Positions 12,940 to 23,773 of a stretch of DNA of 64,000 bases are shown one piece after another (the first letter of the stretch is position 1; every line of letters starts with the position of its first letter). The translations under genes were made by a program, and so were the position numbers. The stretch is from NCBI GenBank assembly GCA_037176885.1, contig JAWWNJ010000046.1, positions 620,001 to 684,000 of the forward strand. The letters run 5' to 3'. This stretch comes from Favolaschia claudopus. Taxonomy: Eukaryota > Basidiomycota > Agaricomycetes > Agaricales > Mycenaceae. The notes beneath the pieces were generated by a model. It had not been told where the DNA came from, made no database searches, and saw nothing but the letters and a program-made list of their open reading frames with translations.

Positions 12940-13969
12940 GATCAAGTTCTTGGATACAATTACTGTGCGAGGGGGAAAAGAGAGCGGTAGTCAATCAGGG
13001 GAATAGGGAGATATAGGGCGGAAGAACAGGACTTCCCGTGGGGTAACATGTCATATTTGTTAGTTATTTCTGGAATTGGGAGCTGAAAGCAAAGCCTCCG
13101 GAGTCAGTTGACGGTAAGTCGTTTTTAGAAGTATCACAAATATACCGACGCGATTCCTTCGATCCGCTTGTCATCAGCGCCCGCCTCGTTTTGTCCTGAG
13201 AGCTGATTGCAAGTTTAGCCACCTAACACAGCGGAACTAGTGCGTTGAAACCCTCAAACGCATCGTGCGAGCCGCCCAGAATTGTTCAGGCGCCTTTGGA
13301 GGTGTTTAGGAATGGTTTGTTCCAGATAGTTTGAGCCATAAGCAGAAGACATGTTGAGCTTAGAAGGTAGAAGGTTATTTTCTTCGAAATTCCGGGCTGC
13401 CACTGAGAATGGGCGCGATGATCCAGATTCATCCAAGATTCATCCCAGTTGTCGGGTCCAGACTCCAGATTCCAGAGTCTCAGAATACGGAAAATGAGCA
13501 ATACTGGAAAGCAAAGAGGGTATCCAGCGGCATAAGCAATTTTCCCGTTCTGACAGCTCAAGGATGTGACAAGTCTCGAGGGGCACCAGTCGCCAGTCGC
13601 TGGGTGGTTTGGTTTAAGGAAAAGCTTGAGCGTCACGTTGTGACTGATGTGATTCGCGTTTGGCGGCCCGGGCCGCCTATGCCATGCACGTTTGACAATA
13701 ATCGCAGTAGGCCCGCGCGCGCGCGGCAGAGCCCACTATCTGTACTTATCCTTAATACTTATCTAAACTCATGGCTTTGTCTCAGTATGTAGGTGTTGAC
13801 AATCAATCAACTAGTTATTGATGAAGTACGCGATCCCGTGACTGTGATCTGTTGTGCTAATTATGCTTTTTCCTCCGGAAGCTCCCGTGCACATGACTAC
13901 AAAGGGCCCATCTTTTCTCGCACTTGAAATTTTCACTCTTGATCATCTACCACCACCACCACCTACAGC
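12940..13969. other. Intergenic region between transporter and nuclease-like gene
   Basis: A 116-codon minus-strand frame (13286-13636) has a hydrophobic segment but no family signature and is not called. The region probably holds the transporter promoter and the 5' flank of the plus-strand gene at 13970. Confidence 0.3.
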
Positions 13970-14616
13970 ATGCCCAACTACTCGCGCCCCGACGACCCTC
14001 GCTACCCACAACGCCCCCCCCTTCCGGAGCCTGAACGTCTAAGGGAACGCGACGATCTGTAGGTGGGCGCGTTGATTCGAGCTTTACTAACGTCGATCAG
14101 CGCCCGTCTCCCGCCGGAAGTGCGCTCCGATTACATGATGACCCGGAACCTCTACGACGATTACGACGGATACATATATTGTCATCGACGATGGGTTTTC
14201 GATCCGGCGACCGGGTTTTTCTATCCACAAATCAAATATGGATTAACGCGCGACCTGCAACGGCGTATGAACGGGTACAAGAAATGCGGAAACATTACTT
14301 GGTTGTTTTGCTGGCCGACGCGTTGCGTCAAACTTACGGGTACGCCGTTTCCTCTTTTCCGATTCCCTTAACGGCGTATGCTTTTTTGCAGAAGCCGTCG
14401 TCCACGCCCGCCTTCGCTCGCGCGGACTCGGAGCGGACTCGATTATGTGCTGGTGTGGGCACTCGCATCGCGAGTATTTTTGGGGGTATGGAATCGACGA
14501 TGTCTGCAAAGAAGTTGAAGAAGTACTTTTCGACACTGCTCAGACCATTACCAGGTGCTTATTCAACTTCTGTCGAATTCGGTGTACTGACCAATTACAG
14601 ATACATCTTCGTTTAG
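13970..14616 (+). CDS. T5orf172/GIY-YIG-like domain protein, 168 aa
   Basis: The four-exon model is 13970-14058, 14101-14339, 14392-14554 and 14601-14616, giving 507 nt in frame. The first intron carries a clear ACTAAC branch site. The protein starts MPNYSRPDDPRYPQ. The central part has GYIYCHRRW, then IKYGLTRDLQRRMNGYKKC, then EAVVHARLRS and HREYF. This order (aromatic strand, K-x-G-x-T, Arg, Glu, His-Arg-Glu-Tyr-Phe) is that of T5orf172, a GIY-YIG nuclease relative (PF10544). In agarics such genes occur singly and their role is unknown; the fold suggests DNA binding or nicking. It is not part of any visible element here. Confidence 0.75.
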
Positions 14617-15233
14617 AAAATTTCTGTATCTGAAGGCCGAAGTACTCCACCTAAATACGAATGAATCCGGTTAGTTGATAGATAGGGCATGATCACATTC
14701 GCTAAATTGACGTACTACAGACTCGGACTGCCGCGAACGCAATGTAGATTGGTGGAATCTGTCTTGTCTGCCGCTGCAACCGGTCAGTGCACTTTCAAAA
14801 AGTCTCATTGCGAAATGCAGCGCTAATATTTCACAGGTTGAAGAGGTACGTGTTCCCAGTATTCTAGCAGTCCGATGGGTGGTATTAGCAGAGGTAAGTT
14901 TCCGTTCTTGTAGTACAGTTGATAGGCGATGTCGTAGAGTACTGCTGTTCAAATCAATAAAATTTTGGTATGGGCGTCAAATTGAGACGGTCAACTAACC
15001 AACGTCACCTACCAACGCCTCCGACGCCTCTTGATCGCAGTGAATAAAATTGGAACCCACGCAATGGTCCTTGTCGGGACTATATCCGAAGCGATTAGCT
15101 CAACACCGAGTTAACAGATATTTGGGGGTGGGTACTTATCTCACATTACTCATTGTACCACGTTAGATCGCAATATAAAAGTTCGACGTCAGTTGCAGCA
15201 AATAAATTACGATACATCCGAAGAGATTCTAGC
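14617..15233. other. Intergenic, no supported feature
   Basis: There are only small frames without motifs. This is the shared 3' flank of the plus-strand nuclease-like gene and the minus-strand F-box gene. Confidence 0.3.
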
Positions 15234-16976
15234 TCATTGAAACGGAGTATCAAGGTCTACAGTCACGTTTAACGAAATTCCAAGTGCTAACAATCTTTCT
15301 CTTAAACTACTTGATATTTTGACGCCTCCAACACCCCACCTATCGTCGACCCAATTCCAGCTCGCAGACACCTCCCAAAGCTCGTGGGTCGTCGAAATTT
15401 CGGCGTGCATCCCTGCTCCATTCTCCGGCATTGAAAGGACAGTCATACCGTTTTCAAATCGACGCTTCATAGCCTGCACAAAGCCACCAGAGACCTTCCT
15501 TTCGGCATCACTTTCTTCCGTATCACCATCCCAGTAACGCCCTTGTTGGACAACCAGTGTTCGAAGGGCGGGCGCGATCGATAAGTCCGCCATGCCTTGG
15601 ACGAAATCGAGGTCAAACATATCTCGGTTGGCTGCTAAGATGTATAACGCCCGCAAACTGGGACTGGCATGCATATGCCGTGTAACCGCGCGTCCCGAGA
15701 GAGGGATCTGCAACGCGAGAGACATTGTAGTAAGATGTGGGCATGTTGCCAAGAACACTTCCAGGTTGTTATGAAAGTTGCGAGCAGCAAGTTCCTCTGC
15801 TACAGATCGGGTATGACGTCCACGTAGTCGCAATACACGGAGCTGGGGAAAGTGAATCCCACAGAAATGACCATCGATTGGAACGTCACTCCATGGAACC
15901 ACAAAACTCAACTCCTCCAAAAGTGGAAGTAAAAGCGGCTGAGAACGTGAGGATGGCAGCCATACTCCACTGACACACAACACCCGAAGATTAGCCATAT
16001 TCTGTAAATGAGGAGATGGCAGGATCCCATTTATCCGCGCTGTGTTCATCTCTGCATAGCTCTCGATCTGCGCCCACGGCAAATTGAAGCACAATTCTGG
16101 GGTCACAGTCCACAGAAACGTGAGGGTTTTCAAATTGGATGGAACGGGCCAAGTCCAACGACAGTCCGTTTGATCTGCGGTCAACGAATCTGCCCAAGCT
16201 GGCAGCACATCCCGACAAGGATATTCTCCAGTCCAAAAGGTTCCTCCCTCTATGGCCAAGGTACTGATGTTAGGCACAGGGTGCTGTACGCGGAAGACGC
16301 TGCGCCCCAAGCGAGCCCGGAATGAGGTCGAGTAGAAGTCGTGTATGTTTAAAGTCAAGTTTATATCTTTATCGACAAGACGGTGCAGCGAATCACTTAT
16401 TGTTGGATCTATATCGTCCATGCTAAAAGAGACAACGAGAGGGCCCCGCTTCAACGCGTAACCCAGCTGTATTGCTCGCGCTCGACATTTAACTGCACTT
16501 AAACCGCGAAAGTCGATTGGACTCCATAATCCAGCCGCCGCACCTCCTGCCAAGATATTCCTCCAGTTTCGGCAAACGAGCATGGGAGTATAGAGAACAG
16601 AATCCGGAGACCAGTTAGACGTCCGATCACCGTAGGCCATTTTGAAGATCAAATGCCATATCTCGGGAGGAAGGAGATGAATACTGCGTGCTTCGAATAG
16701 GGTTGCAGTGATGATGTAGTCCGCAAAAGCCCCACGAACCGCGGATCGCGCAGATTCTTTTTGTAGGGAGGAGAAAGTCGAGCAGATCGCCCGCTGACAC
16801 TTGCCAGCGTGTGACATCCATTCACCCAGGGATTCAAAGAAGAGCCCTTCGCGCCGAGCATCGCTTGCCATCGTCAAGCAAAGGGAGGACGCCTCCGAAG
16901 TATCGCTCGGTGGGCTGGCTAGGCGAGAAACAATTCCTGGACGCACATCGCTGTCAGGAAACAAAGGGGAATTCAT
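15234..16976 (-). CDS. F-box protein with leucine-rich C-terminal part, 580 aa
   Basis: This is a single uninterrupted frame of 580 codons. Around residue 100 there is LLPPEIWHLIFKMA followed by LVCRNWRNI, the usual F-box core (L-P-x-E-I/hydrophobic plus CRxW). The rest alternates hydrophobic strands and leucine positions as in agaric F-box proteins that act as substrate receptors of SCF ubiquitin ligases. The start used is the first ATG. A splice-like site just upstream (GTAAGT near 17040, acceptor near 16985) suggests an intron in the 5' leader, but the phases do not join the upstream frame to this ORF. The family is greatly expanded in Agaricomycetes, so a specific substrate cannot be named. 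Confidence 0.88.
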   Translation of the reverse strand: MNSPLFPDSDVRPGIVSRLASPPSDTSEASSLCLTMASDARREGLFFESLGEWMSHAGKCQRAICSTFSSLQKESARSAVRGAFADYIITATLFEARSIHLLPPEIWHLIFKMAYGDRTSNWSPDSVLYTPMLVCRNWRNILAGGAAAGLWSPIDFRGLSAVKCRARAIQLGYALKRGPLVVSFSMDDIDPTISDSLHRLVDKDINLTLNIHDFYSTSFRARLGRSVFRVQHPVPNISTLAIEGGTFWTGEYPCRDVLPAWADSLTADQTDCRWTWPVPSNLKTLTFLWTVTPELCFNLPWAQIESYAEMNTARINGILPSPHLQNMANLRVLCVSGVWLPSSRSQPLLLPLLEELSFVVPWSDVPIDGHFCGIHFPQLRVLRLRGRHTRSVAEELAARNFHNNLEVFLATCPHLTTMSLALQIPLSGRAVTRHMHASPSLRALYILAANRDMFDLDFVQGMADLSIAPALRTLVVQQGRYWDGDTEESDAERKVSGGFVQAMKRRFENGMTVLSMPENGAGMHAEISTTHELWEVSASWNWVDDRWGVGGVKISSSLRERLLALGISLNVTVDLDTPFQ

Positions 16977-18026
16977 TTCACGTCTATGGGCGTAACTCAG
17001 TCAATCTTCGAGTCGCGCGTCAAGAAAAACTGATACTTACCTCGTTTCATCCCACAAAGCGCAGCATTCGCTAAGGGAGAGTCCAGATTCCCTTGAAGAG
17101 TGTTAACGCGAATCCACGACATTGACCCTCACTCACGATGACAGGCTTACGGGGGTCAATACCTCACGCTCAGGGGTTTCAGAGCCCCATCCAGGGCCCC
17201 ATCCGCCCGAGGCCCAGCCTCTTCCACTCGTATTTGCCATCTTTGACACACTTACAGCGAATGTGGAGAAGAGGGGTAGGAAAACGGGATGTGAAACATG
17301 AATATAAACTTACTGGCTTTTATAGATATGCGACACGCTTGTTTTGGTATAGTTCCTTCAAAATAATGATTAAAATATCGAGTCAAATAATTACAGTTCT
17401 CCGCAGCGAGTACATGAGTCGAGGCAGACGTCTCGCGAGTCATTTGTTCACAGAGAAAGGCGGTTCTCACTGTCAAGCGACCGGGAGTCACGAAGCCTCG
17501 TACATAGAGAAAAATTGAAGCCACGCAGAGTAGGTCTAGAAGAAGGAGCGATTAATATCGAACAAGATACATAGCCAAAGGGTGAAAAACTTGCATGTCG
17601 CTCACCGCGAAAGTCATCGTGTCTTTGCAGACATATAGCAGCTCTCAAGGTACGCCCGGCTACGAATGCCCAATCACCTCCATTCCAGAGTTCCATTTCA
17701 TCGTCTGTTACCATGACCTGCGATTCAAATTTCCCGCTCTTGCGAATGTGTTAACGTCGAATAAGGATACGAACCTTGATGGAAGGGATCCCATTGACAT
17801 CTTCCCCCAACAAGGAACGAGAAGCAGGGACCTGTTACCCGTAAGCTAACAGTACATTGACCCGAAGTCAAATAAGAAAAAGAAACTCAGCGGTACAATG
17901 GTCGTGCAGGTCGCAGGCCATGACCTGCCGCAGTACTGCGACCTGTTTAGAAAAGAATTCTCGTTCCGTATCACCAGCGGTCTCCGAGCACGCCAAAGTT
18001 ATAACGTAGCAATTGTATACAGTCTA
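16977..18026. other. Intergenic, includes a strong hairpin
   Basis: No gene is supported. The notable structure is the inverted repeat at 17907-17945, listed separately. The probable 5' leader of the F-box gene lies at 16977-17115. Confidence 0.35.
17907..17945. repeat. 10-bp perfect inverted repeat, hairpin
   Basis: CAGGTCGCAG (17907-17916) and CTGCGACCTG (17936-17945) are exact reverse complements with a 19-nt loop that itself contains GACCTGC. Read on the minus strand, the hairpin lies just after the end of the co-directional gene block and is followed 16 nt later by CTGA. Helitron 3' ends have a hairpin a few bases before CTRR, so it is a candidate terminus. The next base is G, not the usual T, which argues against it. 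Confidence 0.6.
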
Positions 18027-18362
18027 TCATCGATCGACAAATGTGAATAGATTAATCGCCATATCACTCACTCCAGATGTTCCGCCTATCAAACGAAAAT
18101 CGAATTCTGCCTGAACACTGTATATTGACCCTTCAATCCACCCAATATATACCGAAGGGAATGGTTTCCGAGATAGGGCATAGTCGCTCAACGCGTGTCG
18201 CAGGCTATGCGCGGCGTTCTTGCAGGAAAAACAGTGTACTCTGGTCCCTTCGACTTCCACCGATTTGTCGCGGGTCATCCCAAAGTCCACGAGATATTTT
18301 TCGTCGGCGAGGACCCGGTTCTCTTCGACATCTTCTAAAAATGAATAGATGTCCAAAGCCAT
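18027..18362 (-). CDS. Small protein of unknown function
   Basis: The frame starts MALDIYSFLEDVEENRVL and has no intron except a possible donor (GTGAGT) near its end, so the last dozen residues are uncertain. It is acidic at the N terminus and contains two cysteines in VHCFSCKNAAH. No family was recognised. It begins immediately beyond the stop of the next gene on the same strand, with about 47 bp between them. The spacing is typical of the packed, one-directional block it belongs to. Confidence 0.45.
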   Translation of the reverse strand: MALDIYSFLEDVEENRVLADEKYLVDFGMTRDKSVEVEGTRVHCFSCKNAAHSLRHALSDYALSRKPFPSVYIGWIEGSIYSVQAEFDFRLIGGTSGVSDMAINLFTFVDR

Positions 18363-18408
18363 TATTGAATTATACAACCTATCGAGAAGAAGGCTCTTAT
18401 ACGAATTC

Positions 18409-19255
18409 TCAAGTCAATGACGATATCAAGTCTGCCCAAAGACCGTATTCCTGAGGCAGTGTAAATTAAAGAAGATCCGAAGGCAATGAACTTACTCGTT
18501 TGAATTCTCCGGACCGAGTCAAAAAATATTCATCTCGAGTCAGGTAAACCAAGAACATGACACAATCTCCCACCCGCAATTTAGAATAGTCATCCTCATT
18601 GCATTGTACGACCTAAACGTAAAATGAGTCTACGAAACAAACGATGCGGCACATGACACACCTGGATTGTGTTATCTTCCTCGTTGATCCAGCTGGTGAT
18701 GTTCTTGACATACTGAGGGCCACTGACGTTGAGCGAAATTCGTGCTTGAGTGTGATGCTTACCGGAAGAGCATTTTCGTCTCGTATAATATTAGCAAGCA
18801 CTTCTAGCTGCTTATAAAAATAGCCGGACGGAGCCAGTTCTTCGTCCTTGGTACTAGCCAAATGAATGATAGTGCATCGTTTGCGCTTCTGTGCAAAATT
18901 GAAGAGTGTACCCAATTTCGTTGTTTGCACTCACCGAATCAAGGATGGGGTACTCAATCATCTGCTGCTCGGTTTTGACTACTCTTCCTGCTACCCAAGG
19001 ACGATACCAGGACCAGCTTTCGCGTCTTCCACCATATTCGCTGCTACTAGTCGATTCCACCCTTCTGAAGTCGACGTAGAGGAACCTTTGACCGAGTCGA
19101 TCTTGACCGAGTCGATCCAAGGAAGAATGTCGGATCGCGCCGTAGTCAAAGTCAAAGACATCGCAGTGGAGGTTTCGTGCTCGCAGGATGTTTGTTACAT
19201 GAACGAGGCGTCGTACCAGATTGTCGTCCTTGTCAGTCATAGAAGTAGCGGACAA
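18409..19255 (-). CDS. Unknown paralogous family, copy C
   Basis: This is the third member of a three-copy family (copies A and B lie upstream at 20710-21544 and 19710-20579). Spliced exons include MSATSMTDKDDNLV at the start, CTIIHLASTKDEEL in the middle, ITSWINEEDNTIQV, and a last conserved block YSKLRVGDCVMFLVYL followed by TRDEYF. It ends REYGLWADLISSLT at 18409. Copies A and B have the matching order (a TLV/TLI strand, a W-I/L-G/E-E-K turn, then P-G-x-D-L-x-[IV]-T-[IV] and K-D-E). The N-terminal part of C is the most diverged. The alternating beta-strand pattern would suit a small beta-barrel, but no family was recognised. Confidence 0.55.
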
Positions 19256-19709
19256 CCTTGAAATAGCACAGCCTTCATTAACCGAGCATCATCCAAAGTC
19301 ACGGTTACGGAGTTAACCGAATCTGCCAGATCAAAACACTATACCATTTAAGGAATCGACCGCTCCAGACCCCCGACTGAGTTTTGGAGCGAGAGAGCGC
19401 CTCAACCAACTCTCAAGCAAATACCGGGGCTAGTGCACACGGGAAATTAGGATAAAGCATGACTTGAAATCCCGTACGACCCTGCCATTTTGAACCGAGG
19501 CTTGCCGCTTAATTGTTGACTCGAATTTGAGTCGAATCAACCCGCATTCGCAGTGCAAGAAATTTATTTGACTCGAGCTACTAGTCTGAAATCTAGCTAC
19601 GCGGCAATAGAGTAGTAGTATGGGACTTGGACATGTTAATATAAATAAGAAATCAAAGCGGAACTCCTGGTGTGCGTTACAAGGCAACGTCTTCAGTGTT
19701 CACAGCGAC
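19256..19709. other. Spacer between paralogues B and C
   Basis: AT-richer than the flanking exons. No gene is supported. It probably holds the promoter of copy C. Confidence 0.35.
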
Positions 19710-20579
19710 TTACGTCCGCCCTATTTCGGCATTAGAGACCCGACGCCAAAATCTGACCCATACAGAAAAGGTCTGATGACAAGATCATTAGATGACTCGC
19801 AAGTCCGACAGACAGACATACCTTGGAGAGATTTTCTTCCCCTAGGAAGCGTTCGTCTTTGCATAACGAGATAGTGACTTCTAGATCGCTCCCGGGAACG
19901 AGATCCAGTCGCATCGATATTTCTCGAGGTGTACCCATAAGCTTTGAAGAGCATTAGTTTCATCCACGCCTCTGAAATGCTAACAGCTCGTACCATTAAA
20001 TCAATCGTGAAAGAACCGTCAGGCTTTTCCCCCAACCAACTGGTCGCGACTTCGCCGGGCTAAGAATCTATTAATTAGCCAGTCGTTGTCAAAAAACACT
20101 TATGCGCACCGATTCTTCCAAATCTTTGTCGATGATCGCCTGCAGCTTCGCCACTTGCATATTGAACAGCTTGACGGTATCTGTATCAGCTCCAGTGGGG
20201 CATCTGGTTCTGACCAGGGTGCACTTTTTCCCATTGCGCTGTCCATAGAGATTCAGCCATCAGTCCAGCAGCATAATTAACATACCTCTCGACCGAGCGG
20301 ATTGTCGTGATATAAAACCCGTATTTCGTCGATCTCCACGATGATTGTTGCTCTATACTTCGAATAGTCCTTTCGGAAGGGCTCCATTAACGCAGCAGAG
20401 GAAGGTGTCTGAGGAACCAATGGCTTGTATGTGAAACGAGAATAAGGTCCATCGACATCCTCCAAGCTTCCATCGCGCGTCAGGGTGTAATGGTGGCCCA
20501 GGACGTCGACGCCGAACAGAGGTAGATTCGGATTGCGGTCGGAATAGAGTCGTCTGCGAGCTATGGACTGGTGGGCCAT
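19710..20579 (-). CDS. Unknown paralogous family, copy B
   Basis: This is a five-exon minus-strand gene beginning MAHQSIARRRLYSDRN. Exon 1 contains HHYTLTRDGSLEDVDGPYSR and KYRATIIVEIDEIRVLY, ending NPLGRE. Exon 2 has CTLVRTRCPTGADTDTVKLF. Exon 3 has PGEVATSWLGEKPDGSFTID. Exon 4 has ISMRLDLVPGSDLEVTISL and CKDERFLGEENLSK. Exon 5 ends SVWVRFWRRVSNAEIGRT with the stop at 19710-19712. Each block has a counterpart at the same place in copy A, with introns in matching positions, so the two arose by duplication of an already split gene. No domain name was recognised. Confidence 0.65.
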
Positions 20580-20709
20580 GAAACAGATGATTTTGGATTC
20601 ACATTGAACTCGAGGGCCGAGGCATATATATATAGCAAAGTTATCGCTATCTAATCAGGTACGGTATCTATTTAATTCGCCAATCAAGATCTTCCTAACT
20701 GGGTATCAC

Positions 20710-21544
20710 TCAAATACCCCCAGTCTCGAAGCCACAAGATGAATTTCTGAGATCATCAGAACTAACTAACCGGAAACAGAAGTGGATCCAAACCTTATGG
20801 ACGGTGCCTTTCCCATCCAGATATTCATCTTTCGACAGATTAACGGTGATGTCGAGGTCCTGTCCTACCGGTAACTCGGCGCAGAGTCGGTCAGGAGGGA
20901 CGCAGACTATGATCTTCATGCGCAAGTCAGCGTTGATGTTCAGTAGCATTATCGTCGCATACCTTGATTAACATGGTACCATCTTCATTCTTCTCGATCC
21001 AGTTTTGGTCAATGACCCCAGGCTACAATATATCGAGCAAAGAAAAGAAAAATTCTAGCAATTGCGTACCTTGGTCTGCATATCCACGGCCACAACATCT
21101 TCCAGCGTCTTAAACTGTCGTTCGTACAACTCCTTGGTCCAGGTATCGACGTTCGGAGGGCAAATCAAAGTTACTCGAGAACTGTCTCGAGGACACCCCT
21201 GCCAAAGATAAACACGCACAGGAGGTTAGTTATTCAGAATAGTACGGAGATGGAGATCGACGCACCTCGAGAGCCAACGGATTCAGTATCATCGCATAAT
21301 TAGACTCGTGTACCGTTCCCATAATGCTTGCCCTATATTTCGACAACTTGATGCGAAAGGAATCGCCCAGAGCCAAGTTGAAGTCGTTGTGATCCGCCTT
21401 ATAACTATACCGCTGAACATAGCCCTCTGCATCTATCATCCCCTTATCTCGAGTTAAAAAGAAGTGGTCGTGTGCGACATCCATGGCAAGAACCGGGCGA
21501 TGCTTATCCCGAGGTTCTGAGAGGCGAAGGCGAGCGAGAGACAT
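20710..21544 (-). CDS. Unknown paralogous family, copy A
   Basis: The model starts MSLARLRLSEPRDKHR. Exon 1 has HDHFFLTRDKGMIDAEGY and KYRASIMGTVHESNYAMILN, then PLALE. Exon 2 is RVTLICPPNVDTWTKEL and further. Exon 3 is PGVIDQNWIEKNEDGTMLIK. Exon 4 has AELPVGQDLDITVNLSKDEY. A very short last exon ends TGGI. Donors are GTGCGT, GTACGC, GTATGC and GTTTGG. The parallel with copy B is block by block. The protein is soluble, strand-rich and has no signal peptide. The gene sits 3' of the nucleotidyltransferase-fold gene D in the same orientation. Confidence 0.65.
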
Positions 21545-21888
21545 AATTAATACTGTGGGGGTGAGAGTTTGTTGGTATGATATCCAGACACTCACGTTTT
21601 TGAACTCCTCAATCTGAATGACCGTCCATTAACACCTAATCTAGATAGGGCACTCTGAATGCATCGCATCTTTTTGGACTAGTCAGGCTGTGTTGATTTA
21701 TTGAAGGTTTCAGAATATGGTGGAGGACAAGCGAATGAGTCGAATCAGCGTATCAGATTCCATTTAACCCAAATCAAGTTGGAATACATTCCATTCATCC
21801 AGAAAGAGTCTCGACGGTTGCGTGCGTAGTTCATATAGAATCAAATTTACGTATTACAACAGTCGAGATTACATGCTGCGACACGAAG

Positions 21889-23353
21889 TCAGTCGGAATC
21901 CGATTCATCGTGCCCATCGACGCTCCAGTAGTCAGACCAAGGATAAACGCGAATCGGTCCATCCGGAACCGAGCGTGTCTGCATGAGAGCAGACACCAAC
22001 TTGCGAAAGATAAGATGCTCTGAGGGATTGTATAAGCTTGCGAGCGTTAAGAAAATAAATCAATAGTTACTAAAGCTCCTAGTATGAGCCACTTGAAGAC
22101 CGTTGACGCGACCGGACGAGCACATCCCCACGGGACCTAAAGACCAAGCGAATACCTGCGTGTCGGGGGGCGAGAAATCCGGTATTTCGACAGTCGGCAG
22201 TTCAATATGCAAGCAACCGTCGTCAGAAGTGGTGCGCAAGGTGGCGGGACATTCGAGATGTTTCCCGCATTCGTGCGGAACGTTGTATTCAAAAACGAAG
22301 GTAACTCCGCGCCGCAGGTACTTGTGTAGAATGTTCCAGGCAATGATTTGGCTATCGAGGTCGTCTGATTTACATAAGTGAAAGACAGTCGGGAGTAACG
22401 AGGGCGAGCCCGTTTCTCGCACGATGGACCTCGTAATGCGAAAACCTGTCCCAAGCCACGACTCCTCGTACCGGCGCAGAATGATGGTTCAGGATGAGTT
22501 CGAGGGGAGAGTCGGAGTAGGACTCGATTATATGGATAATACTGCCTCGGGGAGTGGTGAGCGTTGTAACCCGACGCACCCCATGCACGTTCCCGTATCC
22601 TTCCTCGTCACCCGAAACGACAGTAAAGTTGCTGTCGAGCTGATTTTCGAAATATCTTACGATGTTGTCGGTCCGATCATAGCCACAGAAAAAGTCCAGA
22701 TCGTTGGGGAGAAAGCTCCGGTGAATCAAGGCAGCGACAAAAGAGCCGGATATAAAAGTACCGGTAGCGGCTTGCATAAGCTTAACGTCGCCATACTGAA
22801 GCTCGAAGTGAGAAAGAAGGTGCGTCGTCATATACTGAAGAAGGTCGCGGCGCAATTGAGTATCCTCGGGACTGAGTTCGCGAGCAGTAGACTGCATCAA
22901 TCGTCGAAAGACGAGCGCGCAACTGTCGTGATCATGCTCATGGTTGGGGTTGAGTCCTGGCAAAGATTAGTAGGTAATATGGACGAGTCGGAATCAAATG
23001 GCTAACTATGAGCAGCGACCTTCTCCTTAAGCTCTGGAACTGTGAGGCCGTAAACATGAATGAACTTTGGAGGTATAGACAAAGCTACCTTGATTAAGAA
23101 AAACTTGATCCACGTTGGCATAGATGAATTTGGCCACGTTGATTGCTGCCATCCGCGTGCGCATCGAGCAACTGAAGAGCTGTTGCCAGTCGAATTGTCG
23201 CAAATAAATTTCCACCTTGTCGCTCCATCTGACCCTTTTGATAGTATCTTGCCTGGCTATTACCTCCATGGACGGAAGGGCTACAACAAATTCAATCACT
23301 GCAGACACTCAGTGCGCCAACTTACATTTCAGCCTTGGAGTAGACGCGGCCAT
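21889..23353 (-). CDS. Nucleotidyltransferase-fold protein D (agaric family)
   Basis: The start chosen is MAASTPRLK at 23353. Small 5' exons encode VEIYLRQFDWQQLF. The main exon contains YGDVKLMQAATGTFISGSFV and then LPNDLDFFCGYD. G-S followed 14 residues later by D-L-D is the hallmark of the nucleotidyltransferase (Pol beta-like) fold: helix-turn GS and two metal-binding Asp. A 58-nt intron (donor GTGCGA, strong pyrimidine-rich acceptor) then leads to HDLDSQIIAWNILHKYL and ECGKHLECPA, and the last exon ends WSVDGHDESDSD at 21889. Large families with this GS...DLD signature occur in agarics without known function. Both Asp are present, so activity is possible. The neighbouring gene E is a decayed relative. 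Confidence 0.72.
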
Positions 23354-23773
23354 ACCACCGTCAAGACAGGAGCGACAAAAGACGAGTTCGTAGTCTAGAC
23401 GAGAACTATATATCAGGTAGATCCGACTCACGAAACCAGTGTCGACTAACTTGCATCTGATTTAGTCGGCATTCATTAGAGTGATTCGACGGGCGCTAGC
23501 AATAATCCCACTCATCGGGGCGGTTGCACCGGAATTTCAAACCAGATGAATTGCCGTTGCCTTGATCCACTAGAAATTCACGAGGACACAGATGCGGTAT
23601 CCGCCTAAGACGGACTCTACCATCCGAGCGTTCAGGTGAGATGAGGGAGGAAGAAGAAGTGGATTCGATTTACGTAAATCAATTGTTGGACATGAAACGG
23701 GCACGATACCGCTAACTACCGAAACGCGATCCCGTGATTGAACACATGTGTAAATGACGAATTACAAAATCAA

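Noticed and set aside
13254..13636. Membrane protein gene from a 116-codon frame
   Set aside because: No start context, intron or family support. It lies in the transporter's upstream region.
17907..17945. Hairpin as the proven Helitron 3' end
   Set aside because: CTGA follows it, but the next base is G instead of T and the distance (16 nt) is longer than usual. Kept only as a candidate.
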